The position numbers and the translations under genes are program-made. Below the pieces are notes generated by a model that worked only from the letters and a program-made list of their open reading frames with translations, was not told the origin of the DNA and searched no databases. Source: Lentibacillus sp. CBA3610 (GTDB lineage: Bacteria; Bacillota; Bacilli; Bacillales; Amphibacillaceae). Taken from it: 64,000 nt of DNA. The stretch covers positions 2,108,001 through 2,172,000 of the forward strand of contig NZ_CP035925.1 in assembly GCF_013373365.1 (NCBI RefSeq), given 5' to 3'. Positions 36,035-45,098 of this stretch are shown here, piece after piece; position 1 is the first letter of the stretch; each line of letters starts with the position of its first letter.

Positions 36035-37018
36035 TCACTTCTCACAATCAAATATAATTTCGCTGTCATACCGAACATTTTCCGTAACGGCCAATACATC
36101 GTAGCTGACGTTTTTTAGCCAGTTGTACGCATTCATATCCCCGGATTCAATAATGCGGGCAAACGCTGTTACTTCGTATACCATATTGTTCGGATGATCA
36201 TCTGCCCGTAATGGAACTTCTTCCTTGGAGGCATTCATAATCACTCTTGGCTGGTACATGTCCCCTGCATTTTCAAACACTAGCCTCCCTTTCTCACCAT
36301 GGATTTCACACGTGTTGGAGGACTGGGCTATCTTTGAACAGAGAATCGTTCCCGTGAATTCCGGATAAGTCAGAACGAGTGTACCACTGCCGTCCACGCC
36401 GCTCTCGAGCTTCAACGGAAAGTAAGTTGCATCAGTCGGCCTGCCAAACAAACCAACGGCGAGTGACAGCGGATAAACGCCCAGATCGACCAATGCGCCA
36501 CCCGAAAATTTTGTCGTAAAGATATTCGGCACATCACCCAACAAGTACTTGTCATATCTTGAGGAGTACTGGACAAACGGCAAAATCATACTGCGGACCT
36601 GACCGATTTCACGCAAACCTTCCTGCAAACTTGCAAAATTAGGTGCGTGCAGATTGCGCATGGCTTCGAACAGAAAAACACCATTGGCATCAGCAGTCTT
36701 GTAAGCTTTTTCCCACTCACGCGTATTGGAAAAAATCGGTTTTTCACAAATGACATGTTTCTGATGGCTCAAAAACGTTATCACGTGTTCATAATGAAGC
36801 GAGTTCGGTGATGCAATATAGACGATATCCAAAGCGTCACTGGCCGCCATTTCATTTAAATCGGTAAAAATGTCTTCCGTACCATGCTTGCGTGCAAAGG
36901 CCTCCGCTTTATCTGCTTTCCGGGAGTAAACAGCGGTATGCGTTAAGTCTGACGATTCCTTGGCGGCCTCAATAAAAGCATCCGTAATCCAGCCTGTCCC
37001 AACTGTTCCAAAATTCAT
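36035..37018 (-). CDS. Gfo/Idh/MocA family oxidoreductase
   Basis: A 327-residue NAD(P)-dependent oxidoreductase from ATG 37018 (MNFGTVGTGWITDAFIEAAK), with GGGGAGGGG upstream. The Rossmann loop GTVGTGWIT is at 4-12, the family EKP signature appears in HVICEKPIFSN near 90, and GGALVDLGVYPLSLA near 170 holds the usual Asp-x-x-x-Tyr/His. It is the last gene of the PTS unit, so it may oxidise or reduce the sugar (or its phosphate) brought in by that PTS. A strong hairpin (37086-37130) lies before it, so its expression could differ from the PTS genes. Confidence 0.87.
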   Translation of the reverse strand: MNFGTVGTGWITDAFIEAAKESSDLTHTAVYSRKADKAEAFARKHGTEDIFTDLNEMAASDALDIVYIASPNSLHYEHVITFLSHQKHVICEKPIFSNTREWEKAYKTADANGVFLFEAMRNLHAPNFASLQEGLREIGQVRSMILPFVQYSSRYDKYLLGDVPNIFTTKFSGGALVDLGVYPLSLAVGLFGRPTDATYFPLKLESGVDGSGTLVLTYPEFTGTILCSKIAQSSNTCEIHGEKGRLVFENAGDMYQPRVIMNASKEEVPLRADDHPNNMVYEVTAFARIIESGDMNAYNWLKNVSYDVLAVTENVRYDSEIIFDCEK

Positions 37019-37085
37019 GTTCAGTCCCCTCCCCAATCCAGAATGTCTTTAATGACTGTCCTCTTAACAAAATGCTAGCATACAT

Positions 37086-37130
37086 CAATACTGCTTAACA
37101 CTTAAAGTTCATAAGTGCCAAGCAGTATTG
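37086..37130 (-). promoter_or_regulatory. Intercistronic hairpin between PTS IIA and the oxidoreductase
   Basis: CAATACTGCTT pairs with AAGCAGTATTG, and CACTTA with TAAGTG inside, giving a long stem without a T run on the minus strand. It may act in mRNA processing or partial termination. Confidence 0.5.
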
Positions 37131-37169
37131 GTTTCATTGTTTCCTTAAATTTTACCGAGCCTGAAAACG

Positions 37170-37499
37170 TTAGCCTTCCAGCTTCTCAATCCGTTTTTCA
37201 AGCTTTTCGGTCTGTTTCAATTGTTCGATCATCCGCTTAATCAGCTGAAGCTCAGCTTGAGCGGTCATGACATGATCCTGCGCATGGATCATGAAAAAAC
37301 TTGGCGTTGCTTCCTCATCGCTTTGGATCAGTTCTGTCTGATATTTATGCCCTTTGAGAAACTCATCATTCGCTTCCTCGAGCAATTTTTCAGCTTCTTC
37401 AAAGTTATATTCTTCTGCTTCATCAAGTGCTTCGTACGCCGCGCCACGGGCATTTCCGCCGTGCAGGATCAGCTGTGTCATAATTTCTTCATAATTCAT
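37170..37499 (-). CDS. PTS lactose/cellobiose-type IIA component
   Basis: A 109-residue all-helical IIA protein (MNYEEIMTQLILHGGNARGA). The phosphorylated histidine lies in FFMIHAQDHVMTA, near residues 69-81, and the family GGNARG occurs at the start. It would receive phosphate from HPr and pass it to the IIB protein. The C-terminal Lys/Glu stretch is longer and more charged than in E. coli ChbA. It follows the IIC gene in one operon. Confidence 0.92.
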   Translation of the reverse strand: MNYEEIMTQLILHGGNARGAAYEALDEAEEYNFEEAEKLLEEANDEFLKGHKYQTELIQSDEEATPSFFMIHAQDHVMTAQAELQLIKRMIEQLKQTEKLEKRIEKLEG

Positions 37500-37533
37500 T
37501 ACTTTAAAACACTCCTCTTAACTCTAAGCTGTC

Positions 37534-38832
37534 TTATGCTTCTTCTGATGCTTTTTCCTCTTGGACAAGCTGTTTATCGTATTGTCTGAAGAATGGCCAA
37601 TAAATGAGCGCTGCGATCACAGCGTTCATGATTTGCACCAGACCGGCAACCCAGGACCCGCCTGTTGCAATAAAGCCACCGAAGAAGATTGGTACTGTGA
37701 ATGGCGGCTGGACAACAACCGGTGGCATAACACCCGTTGCAAACAGAATATAGTTAACGGTCACGATTACAACTGGACCCAATACAAACGGGATAATCAG
37801 GATTGGGTTCAATACAATTGGCACCCCAAAAATCAACGGCTCATTAATATTGAAAAGTGATGGAATAATCACCGTTTTCCCGACCTGTTTCAATTGAACG
37901 GAAGCCGCAAACAGCAAGAATATGGCGAGGCCAAGTGTCGCTCCCGAACCGCCAATATGTGTAAACATATGGAAAAATGGCTCAGTAACAATACCGTTTG
38001 CTGCCTCAGGGTTGCCAGCACTAATGGCATCAGCATTTTCAGCCATCTGGGTCATCCAGAACGGGTATGCTACAGATGATACAACGTTCATACCGTGAAT
38101 ACCAATTGACCAGAGCACCAGCATCAATAGAATCATGCCCAATGCAGCCCAGTATGAATTTGATGCTGAGACAAGCGGACTGAACAAATCAAGCACTGCC
38201 TGTGGAATGGTGACACCAAAGTTCGCCCAGACAATCCATGCCAACGCCCATACAGCTGGCAAAATAAGCATAAATGGTATAATCGCACGAAAGGTTCGCA
38301 TAACATACGGCGGCACTCCTGCAGGCATTTCAAACGTAACACCTTTATTAAGCAGAAAACGCATCGCTTCAGTCGTTAAAATACCTAAAATAATGGCTAC
38401 AAATAAACCTTGTCCACCAAGGTAATTGAGAATTTCACCAAATGGCACCTGCGTAATATCCGTTACCGGGAAGGCAGTCATAAAAAACGCCAGCATCGAG
38501 AGTATACCTGCCATAGCCGCATCCATATCATGCCGCTGCGCCAAGCTGTAACCGACACCAAATGCGACCGTCAGCGCCATAATTCCAAATGTCAGGTTAT
38601 ATGGGAACAGTATTTGTCCCTGTATCGGCTGAATCGCTTCCTCCCATGCATTGATAATACCCCAGTCCAATGATGTAGGCGGGTTGGCAATAATCAGGAA
38701 AATCGCACCCGTTATAATAACCGGCAACGCAAAAATAACAAAGGCATCCCGGATTGACTGCAAATATTTATTCTGAGCTATCTTGCCCAGAGGTTCCATT
38801 AACTTATCTTCCATCCATTCAACCATGCTCAT
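37534..38832 (-). CDS. PTS cellobiose-type IIC permease
   Basis: A 432-residue membrane protein of the CelB/LicC IIC family with about ten segments. ATG 38832 follows GGGGGA. HGMNVVSSVAYPFW, GGSGATLGLAIFL and FNINEPLIFGVPIVLNP in the second half are signatures of the family. It moves a beta-glucoside, chitobiose or similar sugar through the membrane while phosphorylating it. With IIB upstream and IIA downstream the set is complete. Confidence 0.93.
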   Translation of the reverse strand: MSMVEWMEDKLMEPLGKIAQNKYLQSIRDAFVIFALPVIITGAIFLIIANPPTSLDWGIINAWEEAIQPIQGQILFPYNLTFGIMALTVAFGVGYSLAQRHDMDAAMAGILSMLAFFMTAFPVTDITQVPFGEILNYLGGQGLFVAIILGILTTEAMRFLLNKGVTFEMPAGVPPYVMRTFRAIIPFMLILPAVWALAWIVWANFGVTIPQAVLDLFSPLVSASNSYWAALGMILLMLVLWSIGIHGMNVVSSVAYPFWMTQMAENADAISAGNPEAANGIVTEPFFHMFTHIGGSGATLGLAIFLLFAASVQLKQVGKTVIIPSLFNINEPLIFGVPIVLNPILIIPFVLGPVVIVTVNYILFATGVMPPVVVQPPFTVPIFFGGFIATGGSWVAGLVQIMNAVIAALIYWPFFRQYDKQLVQEEKASEEA

Positions 38833-38892
38833 GATTGAATCCCCCTTTCAAGGTCTCCCAAAGTCCAAAATTCGGCATTCGGACCTATATCA

Positions 38893-39210
38893 TTATTTTT
38901 CCAGCATGTTTAAAGCCTGATCCAATACTTTGTCACCATCCATCAAGGCAAATGCCCGCTGATCAACAAGCTCGACCGGAACATTATGCTGGTCTCCAAC
39001 TTTTGTCACTTCTTTCCTCAGATGACGTACTTGCGGCTCAAGCAAGGCAACATCATATTGGCTCGCTTTATCTTTAAATTCCCCGGTGCCCCCGGCATAC
39101 ACATCAATGTCAATTCCTCTGTTTTCAGCTGCTTCCTCAACTTTTTTCGCCAATTGACTCGATGTCGCACCCCAACTGCACAGAATGATAACTTTCATTT
39201 GCTCTGCCAT
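38893..39210 (-). CDS. PTS lactose/cellobiose-type IIB component
   Basis: A 105-residue cytoplasmic IIB protein from ATG 39210 after AAGGAG. The phosphocysteine is in VIILCSWGATSSQLA near residue 11; this P-loop reads CSWGATSS rather than the common CSAGMSTS, a mild departure. LLEPQVRHL near 60 is the usual second element. It passes phosphate from IIA to the sugar in IIC. Confidence 0.88.
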   Translation of the reverse strand: MAEQMKVIILCSWGATSSQLAKKVEEAAENRGIDIDVYAGGTGEFKDKASQYDVALLEPQVRHLRKEVTKVGDQHNVPVELVDQRAFALMDGDKVLDQALNMLEK

Positions 39211-39234
39211 AATTAACAGCTCCTTTATAAAAAA

Positions 39235-39456
39235 TTATTTTTTTGTTAATATTTCTTTGGCCATTTTATCGACCCTTTTATAATGACCCATTAACCAGTA
39301 CGAAAACCATGATGCAGCAAAAATGACAATGGAAAATGCCACACCATATCCGAGGATAAGATTAGCTGATGGTCTTCCGGTTATCACTGCAAACAAACCG
39401 TATCCTGTCCAAATCAGTGCAAAGACCGATGCGTAGATGACAAAGAATTTTTTCAT
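39235..39456 (-). CDS. Small two-segment membrane protein leading the PTS operon
   Basis: A 73-residue protein from ATG 39456 after AGGAGGG. Two hydrophobic helices (about 5-27 and 34-54) are followed by a positively charged tail (YKRVDKMAKEILTKK). I do not recognise the family. It is the first gene after the sigma-54 promoter, 24 bases ahead of IIB, so it should be made with the PTS and may be an accessory subunit or a regulator. Confidence 0.6.
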   Translation of the reverse strand: MKKFFVIYASVFALIWTGYGLFAVITGRPSANLILGYGVAFSIVIFAASWFSYWLMGHYKRVDKMAKEILTKK

Positions 39457-39534
39457 CCTATCCCTCCTATCTCCTGTATAGTTTCTGCAGTGGGTAATCT
39501 TTCATGCATTATATAACTGCATTTATTTATACAT

Positions 39535-39550
39535 TGCAAAAGTCATGCCA
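39535..39550 (-). promoter_or_regulatory. Sigma-54 (-24/-12) promoter of the PTS operon
   Basis: On the minus strand TGGCATGACTTTTGCA agrees with TGGCACG-N4-TTGCA except for one base in the -24 element, with the GG and GC doublets at the required spacing. The start point would be near 39525, about 70 bases before the first gene. A 9 bp inverted repeat (TGCAAAAGT at 39535-39543, ACTTTTGCA at 39551-39559) overlaps it. The LevR-type activator encoded next door supports the call. Confidence 0.8.
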
Positions 39551-39654
39551 ACTTTTGCACCAAAAAAAGATAACTATCTGTTAAGGCGTTCATATCAATG
39601 TATGAAAATGTCCGAAACACGACTGGTTTATATTAAAAACGCACGCATGAAAAA

Positions 39655-39682
39655 AATGTGTGCAATCATGATTGCACACATT
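39655..39682 (-). terminator. 28 bp perfect palindrome: activator-gene terminator and possible enhancer
   Basis: AATGTGTGCAATCATGATTGCACACATT is too long to copy as one unit in function terms, but its half AATGTGTGCAATCA is exactly mirrored around 39668/39669, and on the minus strand a run of T follows. It overlaps the TGA stop of the activator gene. Its centre lies about 140 bases upstream of the predicted sigma-54 start, a normal distance for an upstream activating sequence. Confidence 0.7.
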
Positions 39683-42351
39683 CAGCGGGATAGTTTAACA
39701 AGTTCGCGCTTTATGTTGTTGGTCAATTCAATATGAAATGTTTTGGTAATCCGGTCAAAAAGTGGATTCCAAAGGTGCTCCTCCTGTTCAGAAAGGATCG
39801 TTTGACTATCGAGTGGAATTGACGAAAGGAAATGATCATGCTGCTGCTTTAACGTTACGGCAAGAATACGATCAATCAGGCTTCCGATATGCATCCACAT
39901 ACCAAGCTCACGATTACTGTCCCATCTGTAATAATCGCGAATAGGCGGTATATATTCCTGCAGCAGTTCGGCAATTGTCCTCGGATTTAAATAGGTGACG
40001 ATTTCCTGAAGGCCTTGAGTAATCAAGTCATAAATTTCATCATTCGGGATATGCTCATTCAGTTGTGGCACAACCGAATTTCGGGTAATTTCCAATAATT
40101 TGTGCAACCGTGATATTCCTTCATTTTGCAGCAATTCCCACGCCGGAATATACGGAATTCCCTCTATAGAAACCGGAACCGTCCCGATAATCGCAATCAC
40201 GTCATAATGATCTCTTAAATCAGTTAAGACAGAGGTATCCTTTGTAACAGGGTCAATCCTCACTGCCCGGATAAGAACATCCTGATCAATCGTTGACAGC
40301 TGGTTTTCCAGCCACGATTCCAAAAGCTGGGCGGCACCTTCCCCGGTAAAACAGACTGTAGCAATGAGCCGCTTCTTTTGGACACTTGTTTGCTGCTGGT
40401 CGTTTTCCATAAATGTCACTAAAGCATCTTTAGCTTCCTGATACATACCATCCAGCGTCTGTTCTGAAATAAGCGACTGTCTGCCGGCTTCCATCACCAT
40501 TGGTAAATTAACGCTCGACAAGGTCTTAATCGGGACATCCAATTCGTGCTGGATCGTGTCTCCCATCGTAATTAATGAACCTATATCCACTAACAGCAGG
40601 ACACCCTTGATATCGTGCATATTGTTGATTGCCTGTTTCACACGTTCGTAAGTATCCTCTGATGAGATATGAAGCGGCATATCCACAGCATGAATAACAT
40701 GATTGCCGAGAAGATAGTTGGTCACTTCCGCCATGGATGAAGCTGTCGAGTTCCCATGTGTTACAAGAATAACAGCCAGTTCCTGCTCGGCTGTCTTTGG
40801 CGCTGTTCGCTGTTCCGGTGCCAGGAAATGGGCAATCAGCTCTATTTCCTCTTGTGGTAAACGCATGCCGATTTCCGTCTGTAATTGAGTGGCAATCTGA
40901 CGAGCCGCTTGACGATAGGATGCATTCGGATGAATCATCACTGGTATGGGTTCTTTTTGTATATTTTTACGTAAATGATTCCGGTAATTTTGCAGGTGCA
41001 AGCCAATCACATATAACTGGCTTTTATGAATCATATAAGGCAGAATATGATTTAAGTTATCAACCGTATCTTGCAGCACTTGAAACAAATCATCATCAAT
41101 CAGCTGCTGCCAGCTTTCCTGGGATAAAACCGGCTGTTTATACTTTTCCGTTAAATCCCGGATATAATCCAGGACTACTTTTTGCAAACCGTCCTTATGA
41201 TTGATTTGTGTGTTCTTACTTGTACGATCAAGCCGCTGATAAATATTTGGAAACTTATGAGATGACTCTTCAGCTGTATGACTTAATTCAATATTCCGGG
41301 AAGGTTTATTTAGGTTGCGGTATTTGCTTTTAACTTGACTGTCCCCCTGGAAATCCTCAAGTTTAACAAGTACTTTAGACTCTTCCTTATTCAAATAACG
41401 TAAATAAGTCCGGGCACAGGCAATTTGAATATCACTTTTCAGCTGACCAATGTTACCGGGACAGTCATATGATAAAAATGCTTGACGGCAGTCATCTTCA
41501 ATCGCAAGACCAGTCTTCATTTTTGTCGCTTCTTCGGCCAAAAAGTGTTCAATAAGTGCCTGACGCTCAGCGGGAGTTCGTTCGCGCAATGGCGGTACTT
41601 CCAGTTTCACGGAAAAACGGCGCATTAAGGTTGACAATAGATACGTTTCAGAGTCCTCTGTTGTCGCCCCGATCAGTGCAATATCAGCATGCCGCTCACG
41701 TGTTGCTTCGCCGAGACGATGATAGATACCTTTATCCATCAAATAAAAGAGCATTTCCTGACCGGATGGCGGCAGCCGGTGAATCTCGTCCAGGAATAAA
41801 ATACCGCCATCCGCCTGTTCCACCAGCCCGATTTTATCCTCGGTCGCTCCCGTGAATGCACCTTCTTTAATGCCGAAAATTTGTCCGACGAGCAGTTCCG
41901 GATTTTGCGCATAATCTGCGCAGTTAAACGCAATGAACGGTATGTCACCTGTACTGGCCGAGTTTTCGATCACCATGTTGGACAATTTTTCCGCCAAATA
42001 TGACTTGCCTGTACCTGTTTCACCTGTCAGCAATATCGGCAGCGATCTGGAAGGGTACAAAAATGCCGCCATACCTGTTTCTAAAAGTGGCTGAAGACTC
42101 TCCTCCGCTCCGATGACATTCCGTTCGGCAGGTTCTTTTTGATCTGGTTGTTTGATACTATATTTCACAGGTTTGCCGGGGACTTTTATCACTCGGTCAG
42201 CTTTTACAAGATCATTTAAATAACGGCTTGCTGTTGAACGGTCAATGTTAAGTGCATAGCCGATTTCCTCGGCAGTCGCCCCATTATGGCCGTTTTGCTG
42301 TAACTGCCGGTAAATATCCATAATTCGACTCATCGATACATATAACCTCAT
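39682..42351 (-). CDS. LevR-type sigma-54-dependent, PRD-containing transcriptional activator
   Basis: An 889-residue regulator. Order: N-terminal helix-turn-helix (about 8-55), AAA+ sigma-54-interaction domain with Walker A GETGTGKS at 110-117 and GAFTGA at 164-169, a PRD (about 400-520), an EIIA-mannose-like domain with VILVTHGNSTASS near 528, an EIIB-like segment with VCFTGEGAAQ, and a C-terminal PRD with MWMHIGSLIDR. This matches LevR/MtlR-like activators controlled by PTS phosphorylation of their His residues. GAFTGA contacts sigma-54, fitting the -24/-12 promoter at 39535. It should drive the neighbouring PTS operon. Start ATG 42351 or 42333. Confidence 0.93.
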   Translation of the reverse strand: MRLYVSMSRIMDIYRQLQQNGHNGATAEEIGYALNIDRSTASRYLNDLVKADRVIKVPGKPVKYSIKQPDQKEPAERNVIGAEESLQPLLETGMAAFLYPSRSLPILLTGETGTGKSYLAEKLSNMVIENSASTGDIPFIAFNCADYAQNPELLVGQIFGIKEGAFTGATEDKIGLVEQADGGILFLDEIHRLPPSGQEMLFYLMDKGIYHRLGEATRERHADIALIGATTEDSETYLLSTLMRRFSVKLEVPPLRERTPAERQALIEHFLAEEATKMKTGLAIEDDCRQAFLSYDCPGNIGQLKSDIQIACARTYLRYLNKEESKVLVKLEDFQGDSQVKSKYRNLNKPSRNIELSHTAEESSHKFPNIYQRLDRTSKNTQINHKDGLQKVVLDYIRDLTEKYKQPVLSQESWQQLIDDDLFQVLQDTVDNLNHILPYMIHKSQLYVIGLHLQNYRNHLRKNIQKEPIPVMIHPNASYRQAARQIATQLQTEIGMRLPQEEIELIAHFLAPEQRTAPKTAEQELAVILVTHGNSTASSMAEVTNYLLGNHVIHAVDMPLHISSEDTYERVKQAINNMHDIKGVLLLVDIGSLITMGDTIQHELDVPIKTLSSVNLPMVMEAGRQSLISEQTLDGMYQEAKDALVTFMENDQQQTSVQKKRLIATVCFTGEGAAQLLESWLENQLSTIDQDVLIRAVRIDPVTKDTSVLTDLRDHYDVIAIIGTVPVSIEGIPYIPAWELLQNEGISRLHKLLEITRNSVVPQLNEHIPNDEIYDLITQGLQEIVTYLNPRTIAELLQEYIPPIRDYYRWDSNRELGMWMHIGSLIDRILAVTLKQQHDHFLSSIPLDSQTILSEQEEHLWNPLFDRITKTFHIELTNNIKRELVKLSR

Positions 42352-42472
42352 TCTTTAACATTTTTATATTTATTTTAACAGGAAGAGGCGAATAATTCAT
42401 TTTCGATTGCTTCATTGTCCTCCCTTAAAGAATTTTACAGCGCATAAAATTTTAAAATCCCATCTCTTCCAC

Positions 42473-43156
42473 CTACTTCTTTGAAAGCACACTAGCCCTG
42501 TCAGAATACCCGACAATGATTTCATCAGCCATACCCACGAACAGACCTGTGTCCACAACACCGGTCAGTTGTTTTAATTGCTGTTGCAGTGTCTTCGGTT
42601 CATGAATCATTCCGAAGTCACAATCCACGATATAGTTTCCATTATCCGACACAAAAATGTCGCCATCTGCATTGCGGCGTATGACAGGTGTGCCATCCAA
42701 ACCCGTTATCCGTTCTGCCGTCACTTCCCAGCCGAACGGCAAAATCTCAACCGGCAGTTTAAAATCACCCAACCGGGATACCGTTTTTGATTCATCAACA
42801 ATGACAACAAATTCCCTGGCTGCCGCTGCAATGATCTTTTCCCGGACAAGGGCACCGCCGCCACCTTTAATCAGATGCCACCCTTGATCAACCTCATCGG
42901 CGCCATCAATCGCAATATCTAACGTTTGCGTCTTTGCAAAATCGGTCAAGGGCACACCAAATTCGTTCGCCCAGTTTTGCGTCTGCCGTGAAGACGGGAT
43001 ACCTTTAACATCAAGTCCATTTTTTATATGCTCTCCAAGTTTTCGTATCATCCAATAAACGGTCGAACCTGATCCTAAACCGATCGTCATACCATCTTTA
43101 ACGTATTCCAGTGAAGCTTCTCCCGCCAGTTTCTTGGCATTATTCTGATTCGTCAT
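42473..43156 (-). CDS. rpiA: Ribose-5-phosphate isomerase A
   Basis: A 227-residue enzyme interconverting ribose-5-P and ribulose-5-P in the pentose phosphate pathway. ATG 43156 follows AAAGGAG. Motifs GLGSGSTV at 27-34, AIDGADEVD near 82-90 with the active-site Asp, KGGGGALVREKI near 97 and the Glu within it are all present. The length is normal. A TnpB element ends 78 bases upstream, so its promoter must lie in those 78 bases or in the element. Confidence 0.94.
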   Translation of the reverse strand: MTNQNNAKKLAGEASLEYVKDGMTIGLGSGSTVYWMIRKLGEHIKNGLDVKGIPSSRQTQNWANEFGVPLTDFAKTQTLDIAIDGADEVDQGWHLIKGGGGALVREKIIAAAAREFVVIVDESKTVSRLGDFKLPVEILPFGWEVTAERITGLDGTPVIRRNADGDIFVSDNGNYIVDCDFGMIHEPKTLQQQLKQLTGVVDTGLFVGMADEIIVGYSDRASVLSKK

Positions 43157-43233
43157 GCTTGAACCACTCCTTTTAGTTAATCGTTTGGTGTCAGTATCAT
43201 CTCCATTCCATCACGTTCATCCGTTCGCGTCAC

Positions 43234-43454
43234 CTGATACTCCCACAGCTAAAGCAGTGGGGTTCTGAATCCATTGTCCTTCTTCCGACCGGCAGCCACA
43301 GACACATTTCCATGTGCTCGGCATTTAGGGCTGTTCAGGATACTGGGACCATTTCCTTCAGAACTTTCACGGCCAAAGCAACCTCTGTTGCCATTAACGA
43401 CCGCATCTTTGACTTTCACAAGCCCGGTGGTATCACACCGCCATATGTGTTGCA
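43234..43454 (-). ncRNA. Presumptive omega-RNA (right end of the TnpB element)
   Basis: Downstream of the tnpB stop, about 220 bases of GC-richer sequence read on without a good gene and end in the right-end hairpin at 43242-43262 and GTATCAG. TnpB nucleases use an RNA from exactly this place, whose guide begins just after the right end. The guide here would be GTGACGCGAACGGATGAACG (43233 down to 43214). This is from known biology plus position, not from RNA data. Confidence 0.55.
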
Positions 43455-45029
43455 TTAGTTTTTGACACTGATTCCCGAATTTAAAATCATTCTTTTGCCG
43501 TTTACAATAGCCCGTATTACCTGGTCATGCAACTTTTTAAACAATGGAAAGGCTGCCTCACATTTGCTTCGATTTGGTCTGGTTCCTGACTTATTGGCAT
43601 TCATCAATAAAAAGGCTGAATATAAGTCGCGCTGCACCTTCGTATTGTCATCAATCACATGCCAGCGCTGCGACAATGGCTTTTTCCTGTATATATTTTT
43701 AACATGACAGTACTGGCTGGCTTTAAACTTCTGAGTATGTACCTCTGCAAAAGTACCGCCAAGGCGTGTCACTTTTTCGCGCAGTATGGCAATAAACATG
43801 GCAGGTGCCCGATTGCCGAGTGTTTTTCCAAACCGTTTTTTTCGTATATACTTTCCTGTTTTCCCGGATATTTCGGTTTTCTGCTTTCGTTTTTGCAGGG
43901 CTTTAAAATGCATTGTTTCCGTATAAAAGTGATCGCCAAACGTGAGAAGTTCATTTGCTAAAGCACGGTGGGATAATTTTCGAATCACAGCTTGTTTGCG
44001 ATGCAACTCTTTTAATCTTATACGATGTTTCCGATAATGATTGGAAAATACCCAGGTTTTCTTGCCTTGTTTGATCGTGCCGTCTCTATTAAAGTTTTGC
44101 GGGTTTGTAGCCCGTTTCGAACGGTCCATTTTGCGTTGAATCAATCGGATATCACGTGATATTTCTTGAACCTGCTCCGCTAAATTGAATAAGGCAGCGT
44201 TTGTTAATGATGACACAGCCAGGGTTGATGTGCCAATATCTAACCCGACGTTTCCCTTTCCAAGCTTTCTGTTTTTGGATGGCGGATACCCGCTGATAAC
44301 CAAATCAGCAAAATAGCGTATGCACCCTTTTATTTCTTTTTGAACAATCCGCACAAATTTTACTCGGTATCGATCATGTACCGTTTTCTCTTTTCCGTCT
44401 GATATGATTGTATAGGAGAAGGGTGTTTGCTTATCTAAATGGTGAAGGATTTCAGAAGTATAGGCATCGTTCTTTTTGATTTTCAGTGGTGTAGTTAAAT
44501 CTTTATAGACGATCAATCCGTCTCTAAAACGCCAGCCGGTCGTGTTGGTTTTTCCTTCAAAACTTTCCATTTTCTCTTTTCGAACAAAGCGGACATGTTT
44601 GGCCTTCCCAAATAGTTTTTTGCTGAATGCCAGCCAGGCGCGGGAGGCTGTTTTTTGCGCAACAGCTGCATTCACTTTATTATGGAAGTGCTGACGAATA
44701 GGTTTTACCCACACGTGTGAAGCAAATTCTGTCAGTTCATATTTTTTTCTTAAAAGATGAAGCTTTTGATTGATTATTTTCTTTTCATGAATAAGCGAGG
44801 CATCATGGTCATCTTTTGCCAATTTCTTATTGACGCCATGCAGTTGGCGGATTAACCGCTTATATGCCTTTTCCCGCTTCATTTGTTTTTCCCGTTTCAA
44901 GTATTCACCGAGAACGGTATTATATATGACCCGCCAAATTTCCAATTCATCAGAGATAACCGAAAACATTTTTGGATGATGGTCTAATTCAAGGGTTAAC
45001 ACAAACGTTGGGGATGTTGTTTTGGCCAA
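43455..45029 (-). CDS. TnpB-like RNA-guided nuclease with degenerate zinc ribbon
   Basis: A 524-residue protein from TTG 45029 (MAKTTSPTFVLTLELDHHPK), preceded by AGAGGTG. The N-terminal half is basic and helical (WED/REC-like). The RuvC triad is recognisable: Asp264 in NVGLDIGTSTLAVSS, Glu371 in HFYTETMHFKALQ and Asp468 in KVQRDLYSAFLL. Between the last two, TnpB proteins normally carry a CxxC...CxxC zinc ribbon; here only SQYCHVKNIYRKK is left with one Cys. It is longer than ISDra2 TnpB (about 400 residues). It could still be an active nuclease of a distinct lineage or a non-cleaving form. Confidence 0.82.
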   Translation of the reverse strand: MAKTTSPTFVLTLELDHHPKMFSVISDELEIWRVIYNTVLGEYLKREKQMKREKAYKRLIRQLHGVNKKLAKDDHDASLIHEKKIINQKLHLLRKKYELTEFASHVWVKPIRQHFHNKVNAAVAQKTASRAWLAFSKKLFGKAKHVRFVRKEKMESFEGKTNTTGWRFRDGLIVYKDLTTPLKIKKNDAYTSEILHHLDKQTPFSYTIISDGKEKTVHDRYRVKFVRIVQKEIKGCIRYFADLVISGYPPSKNRKLGKGNVGLDIGTSTLAVSSLTNAALFNLAEQVQEISRDIRLIQRKMDRSKRATNPQNFNRDGTIKQGKKTWVFSNHYRKHRIRLKELHRKQAVIRKLSHRALANELLTFGDHFYTETMHFKALQKRKQKTEISGKTGKYIRKKRFGKTLGNRAPAMFIAILREKVTRLGGTFAEVHTQKFKASQYCHVKNIYRKKPLSQRWHVIDDNTKVQRDLYSAFLLMNANKSGTRPNRSKCEAAFPLFKKLHDQVIRAIVNGKRMILNSGISVKN

Positions 45030-45069
45030 TGTGAACACCTCTTTAGCAAGGAACGTATGTTTTGTTTTT

Positions 45070-45098
45070 ATTATATCCTATTGACTATCAGAAAGCAA
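45070..45098 (-). promoter_or_regulatory. Sigma-A promoter of the TnpB-like gene
   Basis: On the minus strand TTGCTT (45093-45098) and a perfect TATAAT (45070-45075) are 17 bases apart, about 40 bases before the start codon and inside the left end of the element. Confidence 0.65.

Noticed and set aside
40797..41204. 135-codon frame on the plus strand
   Set aside because: It is antisense to the well-supported LevR-type gene and shows no ribosome site.
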